Shown piece after piece: positions 46,775 to 56,669 of a stretch of 64,000 nt of DNA (its first letter is position 1; each line of letters opens with the position of its first letter). The notes beneath the pieces were generated by a model that had not been told where the DNA came from, searched no databases, and was given only the letters and a program-made list of their open reading frames with translations. A program made the translations under genes and the position numbers. Origin of the DNA: Gonapodya prolifera JEL478 (lineage: Eukaryota > Monoblepharomycota > Monoblepharidomycetes > Monoblepharidales > Gonapodyaceae); NCBI GenBank assembly GCA_001574975.1, contig KQ965743.1, positions 433,660 to 497,659 on the forward strand. The letters are read 5' to 3'.

Positions 46775-47943
46775 ATGTCTGCAGTTTCAGCGTCACCGCC
46801 TCCGACGATCCCGTCAAAACGGAGCCATCACGAAGTGGACCCAACTACTCCACCAGAGTCTGGAAGCTTGGATGAAAACGATCAACAGCAGGCCACCGAT
46901 CAGCCGACGCGGTCTGCGAGACCTGTAACATTCAAAGTGCAATACGGTGCGAGTTAAGGTTGCGTTTCTAATTGTCCACAGAAACGCTCACACCGCGAAA
47001 GGGAAGGACGTGCATGAACTCACAGCGGACCTCAGCGATAAAGTCTCGGAGCTAAAAGCGACAATCGAGAAGCGGACTGGCGTGCACGCAAACCTCCAGA
47101 AGCTCCTCTACAAGGGCAACCTCAAGGACGATCAGACGTTGGAAGAGGCAAAGGTGGTCGGAGCAGCGAAGATAATTTTGATGGTGCGTTCGCACTTTCT
47201 TACGAGTTACAGAATGAGTTGCAGGACTTCTCTTGTTCCTTTCCACAGGCTTCAAAGGTGGAGGACGTCTTGAAGATTACATCCGCCAAAGCCGGGCCCA
47301 CTTCGACGTCGTCCCCCCTGTCTCCTGCGACGCCAAAAGAAGCGTGGTCCGAGCAAACGGAGCACAAAAAGATTCTCGGTAAGGGAAAGCCGGACGATGC
47401 TGAGGAAGGCACTCAAGGGAAAAAAGTATGTCATGTTTGGTTTGTTCGGTATGTCTGATAAAGGAAGCTCACCTTCCACCACCACGTTAGGTAACGATAC
47501 CAGCGCGTGGAGTCACGGGTCTTCTCAATCGCATCGGCCAAAAGACTCGGCTGACGTTCAAAACAGATAGCGAGGAGGTATGGATTGGGACTGCGGAGCG
47601 AACGCAAAAGGTGAGTTTGGAGAACGAAGGGAAGAAGTGGAGTTTATGTTCTGGGGACACGTGCTTAAACGCTTTGTATAGGTACCTTTCAACACAATAC
47701 GAGCTGTGACGAGTCAACCGATCAAGGGCAATGAAGGGTATCACATTGTAGGACTACAATTGGGCCCGACAGACAAGGTAATTGCTTCGGCTCTCGCGCA
47801 TCCACTCGCGTAATGCAATGATTGATCGGTTCTTGTCATCGTCGTACGTTCAGTCCAACTATTGGCTGTACTGGGTCCCCGCGCAATACGTCGAAGCAAT
47901 CAAGGACGCAGTTCTCGGTCAATGGCAGCCGTTTGGGTTTTAG
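46775..47943 (+). CDS. UBFD1: UBFD1-type ubiquitin-like domain protein
   Basis: Exons 46775-46946, ~46982-47183, 47249-47425, 47491-47610, 47682-47777 and 47854-47943. A ubiquitin-like domain reads KVSELKATIEKRTGVHANLQ, KLLYKGNLKDDQTLEEAKVV. After a linker with EHKKILGKGKPDDAE come the UBFD1-specific C-terminal beta domain pieces LTFKTDSEEVWIGTAERTQK, VPFNTIRAVTSQPIKGNEGY, HIVGLQLGPTDK and SNYWLYWVPAQYVEAIKDAV, ending LGQWQPFGF. The family is conserved from fungi to animals (UBFD1/UBPH); the role is poorly known, perhaps linked to NF-kB or ubiquitin signalling in animals. The first intron does not close cleanly: donor GTGCGA (phase 1) and the AG at 46981 leave the frame off by one, so the join is unresolved. 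Confidence 0.9.
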
Positions 47944-48055
47944 CAAATTCTTTTTCATTTCAATGTTCAAAATTGCAATAATGCATTTAACGATACGTAA
48001 TACGTTTGTGAATCTATGTACATTTTGGAGACAAAGTTTGGGAATGAAGAAAACG

Positions 48056-50329
48056 TTACTCCTTGCAGGAGCAGTTGCAGGCCCACGGTGTGACGATGGC
48101 CCCGATTCGGAGTACGGCGACGTACCATACCATGAGAGCGACGGTGGAAATCATGACCCAGGCCATTATCAGAGCCACATTTTTCGCAATGTCCCGATTC
48201 CGAAGTACGAGGGAAGAGTTCGGGTTGACTGCAAAATAACATCCATTAACGGACGGAACAAATCTATGTGGAGTCTGAATGCTCACCAGTTATTTGTGAT
48301 GAGCCGGCAGAACGGTGGGAACTGCCAACCTTCTTTTCCATAATGTCTGTTCTGCGCAACGAAACCACTTCTCCAACCATCTCTCCCCTTTTTTCGCCTG
48401 AACTCGTCGAGCTGATGGACGCCGTGGATGAACTCTGAGACAGGGTCACTATATCCAGTTCCCTCCCGTTGCACGACACCGAACCCTTGGTCGAAGATCC
48501 GTCAATGACCTCCACTGTGATGGTTTCCGAGTCCGAAAACTTGATCAAAACCATTGATGTTTCGGAGGCGGGCTTTTGAAGGTTATAGTGCGCAGGAAGA
48601 GCGTTCCAGGCGACGTGGCAAATGTCGACAGAGGACCGCGAAGGAAGGCGTACTTCGGCACCTTTCGGGAAGTGGGAGGTGGGGATGTGAAGCAATACAG
48701 TGGCGGAGCTCTGCGGTTTTTATACAATGGGGTCAAGACATTGTGCAGTAAAGAACAAGGAAGACGCAAGCTCTCACCTCGGACGCACGTAACTCCGCAG
48801 TCCAATTCCGAGTTTGCGGATTCCAGCGAGTGTCGGCGACGCTTGCGCTCCCCCACGGCATAGACACCGCGTACGGGGGCACACCGAATTTCTCGAGCCA
48901 GCCGCTCACGCTCGCGATGGACGCCGCTTGTTCCGAAACGGCCAGTTTGAGCACCCACCCGGGAATGCTGCCCCCGATATCGACGTGCACGAGGTATGTC
49001 ACGGCGCAAGAGGGCGCGGTCCCCGACCGCGATTTGATGGGGCGAATGGACCACCCGGAGATGTGCAGCGTCGCAAGTACGCGCGAGCTGTCGGCGGGGC
49101 ACCGCGGGTCCACGACACTCGTGCTCAGCGACTCCACCGCGTACCCTGCGTTGTCATCGCTGGAGGACGATGCCTGCGTGCGGGTGACGGACGTCGCAGT
49201 GACGGCCTCGCGCCCAGCCAGGGGGAACTGCTTGGCGATCTGGATGTGCACGAGGCAGTCCGTCGCGGAGAGCCGCTCGATCTCGCGCACGGTCTCGCTG
49301 CGCGAGTCCCACAGGCATTTTTCGTTCACGGCGCCGATTCCGGAGAGGAGCTCTTCGGGGGTGAAGCCGTCCACCATGGCTACCGCTGGATGGGTGGGTA
49401 TGGGTGACGGTGAGTGGAACATGCATAAGACGTGCGCACGCGACGTGTAAAGGGGGAAGAGGTCAACGCAACGCACCTTTCACGACCGGCATGACGTTTG
49501 CCGGGTCCACGGCGGTGTACACCTTGGTCCCCTTGGACTCGGAAACAAACGTCCATCGCACTTGGTCGTTGTCGTCGCTCAGGTATGAATGGAATTTGCG
49601 TCGTGCGTGGTGCAGTGCATCGGAATGGCGGTGTGCGACGGGGGGGAGACTGAGTGTTGGGAGCGGTGGAAGGTCGAACGACGAGGGCGAGGGAGGACTC
49701 GCGGGGGAGGTGAGCGCGTGTATTGTTTTCTCGGCGCCAGTAGGGGGCTCGGGTGGTGGAGTGGGTATTCGGTACACGGGAACGCGGACCTTGTCGGTGA
49801 CGTCCTCGAAGAGATCCACCTTTGTTGAACCTCTCGACAAGGTCAAGTGCCGGTCCCGGTCCCGGTCCCGGTCTCTGTCTCGGGGTTCGCACGATGCTGC
49901 ATCTTTCAAGTCTCTCGCTGAATCATCTGCGGGCTGCGCGTGTGCGTGTCGCTCGGTCTTTGCGGGAGATGCAGCGGTGGGTCGCGCAGAACGGAAGGGA
50001 ACAAAGACCAGATGGCCGGACTGGAACAGGAATATCAGGCCAAGGCTTGTTGCAAAAACGGCGCCGACTGCGAGTCCGGAAATAATCATGGGGTGTCTGC
50101 CGAACGATCCGAGGTCCCACATAAGGACGTGAGGTGCTGAGGTTGAAGTGGTCTGATGTTGCACAGCTGTGGGCGAAGCGAGTTGTGGCCCCTCCTCCCT
50201 TGCACCTGATCGCGATTTTTCGAAGACAGCTGCTCGATCGTGGAAGATCAAATTAACGAAGAGAGCACGAGAAAGTGAATGAATTGAATCGGGATTGCAG
50301 CTACGCAATCGTGCATGTGCGATGTGCAT
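48056..50329 (-). CDS. Membrane-anchored START-domain lipid-binding protein
   Basis: Four exons, 49477-50329, 48778-49385, 48287-48710 and 48056-48228, give 685 aa. A membrane helix near residue 80 (MIISGLAVGAVFATSLGLIF) is followed by a charged low-complexity linker with RD repeats, then a START-like domain: QVRWTFVSESKGTKVYTAVD, EELLSGIGAVNEKCLWDSR, RLSATDCLVHIQIAKQFPLA, ATLHISGWSIRPIKSRSGTA, VTYLVHVDIGGSIPGWVLKL. The C-terminus carries a beta region and a second membrane helix (VALIMAWVMISTVALMVWYV). START domains bind sterols or phospholipids; two anchors suggest a membrane-contact-site protein, which is inference. The start codon could also be the internal ATG of MWDLGSFG. The exon 2-3 join was set by phase. 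Confidence 0.82.
49851..49876. repeat. Hexanucleotide repeat (CGGTCC)n
   Basis: About four tandem copies of a six-base unit lie inside the START-protein gene and encode an Asp-Arg dipeptide run (RDRDRDR) on the minus strand. Copy number may vary between strains. Confidence 0.8.
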
Positions 50330-51083
50330 CGACTTTGAGGCGTTGCGCTATGTATTCGCTCGTTGGGGGACATGAAGACGGAGACGGTCGTGGTCGCCGT
50401 TACCGAGATAACTGCTCCAGATCAGTTTTGGTGCTTTTGACGCCGATCGCGGTCTGAGGCGCAGGGTGCGTGGAGAGAGTGACGGGGTAACGAAAAGACT
50501 GTGTTGCGGGTCAAAGACATAGTCCGCCGTCCCACACCGGGAGGCGGGAAATGCATTCATGTCATCCCTGCGTCTCGCTGGTCTTGAAGTGTGTGCGAGT
50601 TGGTCTTTGTGGTGTGACGGGTGTGCAGGGTGCTTTGGAGACGGTGGGGGTGAGGGGAAGTTGGCGATTGGGGACCGTGGCGAAGAATAGACGGAGAGGC
50701 CGGTAGGTGCATAAGTCAACAGGGAAGGTGCTGGAGACTTTAATGCATGAATGGGGAGTGGGAGTTGAAGAGATTCCGAGACGATGTAGTGGACATGCAT
50801 TGGGTGCAGCACGATCGCAAGGCATTTGCAAGTGAAGAGCGATGATGAACTGAGGCAACAGTAACGTGTAATTAAAAATGCGTCTTCATTTTTTGCTCAT
50901 CTCCCCGCCGGCAATTCTCCTGACCGAAGTGAGGAGTTGTGTGCCTCACGATAAGGAGCAATCTTGCACGTTCGCCATCTCCATCTTCCCACTGCACATT
51001 CCACGCCCGCATTGCATCTCGATCGCACGCCGCACTCTCTCCAACCCCAATCTCCAATCTCCACTTCTCCTTCTGCACTCCGC
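50330..51083. other. Divergent intergenic region
   Basis: These 754 bp separate the START gene (-) and a disordered-protein gene (+). A 154-codon minus-strand frame (50348-50812) is Pro/Ser/His-rich with no domain; the GC-rich composition easily yields such frames, so I do not call it. The region presumably holds both promoters. Confidence 0.4.
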
Positions 51084-52444
51084 ATGCTGGGCGAACAATC
51101 CTCCAACCCCAGCAACCGCCCAGTCCCCGAGTCCACCTCTCCCGCACCCGCACCCGCGCGCAGGAAACGACGCCTCACAATCCCTGGCGCGCAAGACGTC
51201 GTGCAGTCGCTGTTCGGATCGCGCGACGCAGACTCGGGCACGGGCACGGTGCGGGTCGATGCCAGGGGCGGGGGAGGACTTCGTCGAACGCGGGTGGAGT
51301 TACCGGCACGGACCACGGCCACTGTGGCCATTGTGACGGCCCCGCCCGTGCCCAGGCCGGATGTCAGGGGCGGGGGCGGGCTGCGTCAAAAGCGCGTGGA
51401 GTCACCGGCGCGGACGGTCGTGCAACCGCCGCCCCCGCCAGTGTCCACGTCCACGTCCACGTCCACGACCACCTTGATATCGCCCCGCAGTGCACCGGGT
51501 GCAGCTCGTCGTGCGGCCAAGGGGGGGAAGAAAGAGAAGGCCAAGTCTTTTTCACCCGATGCGGATGCGGGGCACGATAGTGCTGCGCCACACCAGGGAT
51601 CCGATGATGGCTCGCAGGAGTATTCCGAGGCGAGCAGCTCGGCCAGGTCCGAGACAGAGTCACAATTGACAGTGTCTGCTGGTCACGCCGAAGACGAGGA
51701 CGACGAAACCGAGGTAAGCTACCAGCACCTTCGTCGGCACCCTCCTCCCACGTCATACTCACCCACCGCCGACTGGCATTAACGCACCAGGTCGCTCCCT
51801 CTTTTGCTACGTCCCCAACCTCCATCCACACCTCCTTCTCCCCGACATCTAATTCTTCCTACTTCCCCTCCGAATTCGAGGACTTCGACATCATGCCCGC
51901 CGTAGCACTTCCTGGCATCGGTGTCCCACTCGAATGGGCAGGATTAGTCCTCTCACCCTCATCGCCGTCGAGTGAGCATCGACATTCACAGCCGCGATCA
52001 CCGGCACCAGCGAGCGAACATCGAGCCTCCCATCCACACTCTCCCACAACGGGCGAGGCACTGCATTCCCCCGCCAGCGAGAACGCACCCATCCGCCCAT
52101 TCGCCGCCAAACCCCCACCATCCCCCAAACTCCCGCCCTCGCCCCTCTCAGCTCCTGCGACTACGACTGCGGCAGAGAGTCGAGCACGCCCCGTCGGCCC
52201 CCGTCCGCGGACCCACGACAACCCATATCTCCGGAAAGTACCGCTGCCGCATCCTCCGCCGTCGCCGACGTCGTCCATCGCGGTGCAGGTGCATGACGTC
52301 GGCAGTGGCAGTGTTGGCGCGATGAACATGAATGTAAACGCGAGCAGGAGCCCCGTGCAAGCGTCTTTGGACGAAAAGATGCAGATGCAGATGCAGTACC
52401 AGGCCAGGATGGTGCAGGCGCATAGGAGTTATCGGGTGATCTGA
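51084..52444 (+). CDS. Hypothetical Ser/Pro-rich disordered protein with internal duplication
   Basis: Two exons, 51084-51713 and 51791-52444 (77-nt intron, phase 0), give 427 aa. I do not recognise a family. The sequence is Ser/Pro/Ala-rich with charged stretches and no membrane segment. A 32-residue-spaced internal duplication is clear: ARGGGGLRRTRVELPART and VRGGGGLRQKRVESPART. A short conserved-looking core around the second exon start (SEFEDFDIMPAVALPGIGVP) could be a linear interaction motif, and the end has a Met-Gln run (EKMQMQMQYQARM). Phosphorylation-rich regulatory proteins look like this, but no function can be inferred. The start ATG is the first in the frame. Confidence 0.6.
51263..51420 (+). 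repeat. Imperfect direct repeat within the hypothetical gene
   Basis: Two ~55-bp copies near 51263-51318 and 51362-51417 share the pattern coding GGGGLR-x2-RVE-x-PART. They are about 96 bp apart start to start and keep the reading frame, indicating a local tandem duplication. Confidence 0.75.
51443..51467 (+). repeat. Hexanucleotide repeat (TCCACG)n
   Basis: Four tandem copies encode Ser-Thr dipeptides (STSTST) in the disordered protein. Confidence 0.8.
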
Positions 52445-52792
52445 GCTTGGTTTGAATTAATCGGGGCTAAGAGCGATAACCGGCTTGAACAGAGGGGGAT
52501 TCGGCTCATGCTTGATTTTGGATGGTTGAGGCGTGTTGGTGGACGATTGTGTGAAGGGATGGACGGTGGAATGATGAATCCCGTTTGCAAATGCTTTGTC
52601 ACTACACACGTAACTGTAATGATACATTCCTCGTAAATTTAATTCAACTCGTTCTTGCACCACCCACTAGGAGCCCAGAAACTAAAACTTCGTAAATGGG
52701 ATCGCATATGGCAAATGTCCTGCTGTGGCGGATCCGAGTTCCCTCAATTCTCCTCAAGTCTTCCTCAGTCTCCACCCATCCATCGAACAACG
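52445..52792. other. Intergenic region
   Basis: These 348 bp lie between two plus-strand genes. They contain the AT-rich 3' end of the upstream gene and a CT-rich leader (52735-52780) ahead of the PB1-like gene. I see no gene. Confidence 0.4.
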
Positions 52793-53288
52793 ATGGCACC
52801 AATAATCAAAGTGGAATGGGGCACAGACACAAAGAGAACCGAGCTGGATTTTGATTTGGAGGGTGAGAGCCTCCTGGTGTTCGGCATCCACAAACAACCA
52901 AAACCATTCCCACAAACCAAGGCTTTCCGGACAAGTTCGAAACGTTCGCAGATTTTAAAAGTGCACTTGTGAATCAGGGACACGTACCGTTTCAGGACGC
53001 GAATGCATTCACAGTCAAGTACAGAGCCAAGAACACCGCTGCAACTGCCACAACCTCTTGGCCCTACAGGGTCTCCAGTGAGCACCTGTTGCACTTTTAT
53101 TTCTGGTCACGGTTAACTTGGAAAACATGGGCCTCAGATGACACGGAATGGGCGATTTTCATGGACCTCGCGAAAAACAATGCGATCGAGGCAGTACGGC
53201 TTAGCGTGAGCACAGTAAACTTGTGCGACCGGCAGCCTTCTCAGTAGTATGTTTCTTTCAGGGTATTGTCGGGAACCACACAAAGTGA
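52793..53288 (+). CDS. Small PB1-like domain protein
   Basis: Four exons, 52793-52862, 52922-53077, 53138-53205 and 53262-53288, join in phase to 106 aa. The order is MAPIIKVEWGTDTKRTELDF, then FETFADFKSALVNQG, ANAFTVKYRAKN, PYRVSNDTEWAIFMDLAKNN and AIEAVRLSG. This matches a PB1-like beta-grasp: a first strand with a basic residue (KVEW), a helix, FTVKYR, an acidic turn before a helix (NDTEW), and a last strand (AVRLS). PB1 domains pair head to tail in signalling complexes. The whole protein is a single domain. The family assignment is by pattern only; a ubiquitin-like fold is the alternative. Confidence 0.6.
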
Positions 53289-53440
53289 TTGGAACATACT
53301 TCAAACATTTCATAAATATCTTACAAGAGTCTTTTTCGAACTACTAAACGTAACCAAATGTTGTAACAATCCAATGTCCATTTTTCCCTCGGTTCCATCG
53401 CCTCCTTTCTTACTTACTTCATACCGTCCGGCGGACCAAG

Positions 53441-55519
53441 TCACCACATAACATGAAGCGAATCGGAGCGCGGCAGTTTCCCATTCACCGTAAGCCCAGA
53501 GCTCCCGTTCAGAAGGACGCTACTTTCACTCTGTTTCACGTGCATTGCCCCTCCTGGAAGCGGAATGCCTCCAGCCGGCACGTTTTCTCCGTCGCTGTCA
53601 TACATCCCGTCATCCGTCTCTGTGTCCGCTTCGGCCGCCTTCGCGTATCCCTGTGTACCGTTGTTGAGCACAAGACCTGGCGCCTTGTATTCACGTGAAA
53701 GCATACCGTTGGGCACCTTGCTCAAGGTGTGTAACGGTGGGTCAGCCATTATGGACGGGCTTTGAAGCAGTTGAGACGATGATGAAGTGCGTGCAGGAAC
53801 TGAAGCTTGGGCTCGTTTCGATATCGCAGAAGCCTCGTCGGGAGGAGAAAGGCTCACGCACATCATCGGGAAGTAACCGCTTTGCGTCGTAGTGCGGTTC
53901 ATGCCCTGGATTTGTCATCACCAGGGATATTAGAGTGCCGTGCTCAACCTCTTTGCGTCCTCCAAAACTCACAGCGCACCAACCGTCAGCAAACTGGAAC
54001 ATGCACCAAATTTTGTCTCCGTGAGAACTGTTACAGGCGCACAACACATAAAAAATGAGAAGTGGTCAAGAACAAAGACTTGTCATTAGTCACTCACAGC
54101 GCGATTTCATCCGTATCCTGAGGAACATACGGCCGCAATACGTGCACAAGCTTGCGCACCGGTTTGGGAAGAATCGCGTCAACGCCAAGGTCCATTGTTC
54201 CCAACGTCCTCGCCACCGATTGATTCGCAATCGACGTCGCGCGCTTCGCGTTGCTATTCCACTGATTCTTCAGTCCGAGCGACGACTGCGACTGCCGCTC
54301 CAGTTCTGAGATTCGCGCGTCCTTTGAGAGAACAACGCCTTTCAACTCCTTGAGCGCAGCCGCGAGACGATCTGCCTCCACCCGTCGTTGTTCAAGCTCT
54401 TTTACAGAGCGTTGCGCTCCTTCAAGGCGTAGTTGAAGATCGGCGTTCACTTTGGTCAGTTGCTTCAAGAAGGTAATGTGGAATTCAAGAAGGTGAAGAA
54501 ACTCCGGTTTCGGTGGGAAAACACGACCCCACTTGTCACTACAGGCAGGACAAAATAGAGAAAGGGCTTTTTAGTTGCTCAACCCGACCATATTATTCAA
54601 ACACCGTATGACTTTCCAATTGTGTCAAGGTGATGCGCTCGGCCAGACAACGGCAAAGCGTTCCTTGTCCAACTCTGGTGCACTACTCACCTTCCTTCTC
54701 GGGTCATCCACCTGGCCTTCTCCAGCGCTGTGTCAGTAACCCTGGCACCTTGTCGTAGAAGGAGCCGGACAATATCCAGCGAGGGAATCAAGACGTACTT
54801 GTCCCCGACATGCTCCGGCTCCGACGGATTGACAAGAACAACGTTCCCACCCTTTTTGTTGAAAGGCCAGTCACTTCCATTCGCAAGGGCAAAGTCGAGT
54901 GCTGAAGGGTATTGCATCCAATCCTTCAAGGAAGCCGAACACCGGGATGAGAATATAATTCCTTCCCGAGATAGCAACGAGACATCCTTACTCCGCCGAC
55001 GAGCCATCGCTCTCCTTCCCACCTCCAAACTGTCCATGAATAATAATGCCGCGCGATTCCCCTGTACCGATGACAATTGGAAGGGACATCTCGGGCGTTA
55101 CAACAGGACGAAGTCTCCCTTACCAAGAAATCGGTCTATCTGGGTCGGCACCTGCAAGTCGAGACCTTTGTTGGAGAGATGTTGACACAGTATGTACTTG
55201 AACACGAACCTGCCTCCAAAAGGAGCTGCAAGACCTGGACGTCACCAACAAGGATTGCAAGTGCAAGAACGGGTTCCATCAATTGCTTGTCGGTCATTGT
55301 TTCCCCTGGATGGCACCGAGAACATTCTATGATCGGTGTAGACAACTGTCAACCCAACCAATTCTCACCAGTATCCAATTGAACCTGGAGCTCGACTGTT
55401 TTCCGTGCATCGTTTGGATCCGCGCCGCTCAGCAACGCTGCCCGAACAGCATCGGCGTCCCCATTCTCCACGGCCTCAATCAACGCCGAGTTTGGGTCAG
55501 TCACAGACCCTTCAGGCAT
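53441..55519 (-). CDS. Ankyrin-repeat, coiled-coil and SH3-domain protein
   Basis: Visible exons from ATG 55519: ankyrin-like NSALIEAVENGDADAVRAAL and LLSGADPNDA, then VLALAILVGDVQVLQLLLEA, GADPDRPIS, and later YPSALDFALANGS and SLDIVRLLLRQGARVTDTAL (54691-55076). Exon 54098-54538 holds a coiled coil (LTKVNADLQLRLEGAQRSV onward, ~60 residues) and the start of an SH3 domain: HVLRPYVPQDTDEIAL. Exons 53973-54027 and 53441-53905 complete it: GDKIWCMFQFADGWC, then GMNRTTTQSGYFPMMCV. The tail is Ser/Pro/Asp-rich. Ankyrin plus SH3 suggests a scaffold, perhaps at the cortex. The frame does not close between the exon ending at ~55123 (TG|GTAAGG) and that beginning after the AG at ~55054, so one splice site or base there is wrong. 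Confidence 0.72.
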
Positions 55520-55674
55520 GAAAATGCGATTAGGACCTCGCCAGGGAGCAAGCTAGACTAGACTTTGTTTGGCGCGGGGTATGATCGGTGGCCTGGTACC
55601 CTGAACGATATGGTTTGTGGAATTCACTTGGCCAAAGTCTTCCATCCTTGGTACCCAATCAAAGCTAAGGGCAA

Positions 55675-56448
55675 ATGCCGATCACGTCCGAGGGAGTCCC
55701 TTACACAATTTCTGAGCATGGTCTTCCCGTGGGCCTTGCGATGCCGCCGGGTTGGAGTCCGCGTCCCACTCCCACACCGGAGGCAATCAACGGGCACATC
55801 TGTCGCCTTGAGGCGTGGGATCCGTCGAAACACTCGCAGCAGCTTTTTGAGTCACTCCACACCGGCTCTGTTGCGGATCAGGAGCGCCGTTGGACCTATC
55901 TCCCTGAGGGTCCCTTCACCAACGCTGAACGGCTCTCCCAGTCTATTTCGGCTCGGGCGAAATCCATGCATGTGATGGTCGTAATTCCCAAGTTCACGGA
56001 AACTGCGCAGGGCACAGCGTCCTTCGCTCGCGTGGATCAGAATTCCGGCACCGTGGAGGTGTCGTGGGTCACACTCTCCCCCTCGCTCGCGGGCACTGCC
56101 GCGGCTACCGAAACGTTTTACCTTATGCTCGAACACGCATTCGGACTCGGCTACCGCAGGGTTGAATGGAAAACAGACTCTCTTAACGCTCCGTCGAGGC
56201 GGGCCGCCCTCCGCCTTGGGTTTCGCTTTGACGGTCTTTGGAGGAAGGCTGTCGTCTACAGGGGTCGGTCGCGAGACACCGCATGGTATGGAATGAGTGA
56301 TGACGAATGGCAGGGAGGAGTGAGAGACGCCATTGCGGCGTGGTTGGACGATGCCAATTTTGATGTGAACGGACAGCAAAAGACCCGCTTGGCTGATGTT
56401 ATGTCACACGTACGAACTAAACTAGATGGATTGGCGGAAGCCAATTGA
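55675..56448 (+). CDS. GNAT family N-acetyltransferase (RimJ/RimL type)
   Basis: A single-exon gene of 257 aa, unusual here for lacking introns. It has the GNAT pattern for RimJ/RimL-like enzymes: HICRLEAWDPSKHSQQLFES near the start, RWTYLPEGPFTNAERL, GTASFARVDQNSGTVEVSWV (motif D/A strands), then TETFYLMLEHAFGLGYRRVE, WKTDSLNAPSRRAALRLGF (Asn and the xxSRRAAxRLGF motif that contacts acetyl-CoA) and FDGLWRKAVVYRGRSRDT. Relatives acetylate small amines or N-termini, often for toxin resistance; the substrate is unknown. The absence of introns and its close match to a family common in bacteria would fit transfer, but fungi carry many intronless copies. Confidence 0.92.
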   Translation: MPITSEGVPYTISEHGLPVGLAMPPGWSPRPTPTPEAINGHICRLEAWDPSKHSQQLFESLHTGSVADQERRWTYLPEGPFTNAERLSQSISARAKSMHVMVVIPKFTETAQGTASFARVDQNSGTVEVSWVTLSPSLAGTAAATETFYLMLEHAFGLGYRRVEWKTDSLNAPSRRAALRLGFRFDGLWRKAVVYRGRSRDTAWYGMSDDEWQGGVRDAIAAWLDDANFDVNGQQKTRLADVMSHVRTKLDGLAEAN

Positions 56449-56669
56449 CGTGAAAGCGTTTGATAGACTTAGCTCTGTATATAATCTAGATAGAGGTCAA
56501 AAGAATCGGTGTGAAGTGATTTCATGATACAGTATCTTGTCAAGAACCCATGAACGATTGCGAAATGCTCGCGACATAAATAAATTTAGTTTGCACATCA
56601 TAGGATATAATTTAATGAATAAATGAGCTCGTGGTCATGCGTGGATATGTGCTCCATCTCTCCCATTCC

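Noticed and set aside
48814-49450. Two ~200-codon plus-strand open frames opposite the START gene
   Set aside because: They overlap the GC-rich START exon on the other strand, show no domain, and mirror its codon structure; they are shadows.
50348-50812. 154-codon minus-strand frame in the START/disordered-gene promoter region
   Set aside because: Low complexity (Pro, Ser, His), no domain and no splice support.
55675-56448. GNAT gene as a bacterial transfer
   Set aside because: Being intronless is suggestive only; base composition is like the neighbours and fungi have many similar genes.
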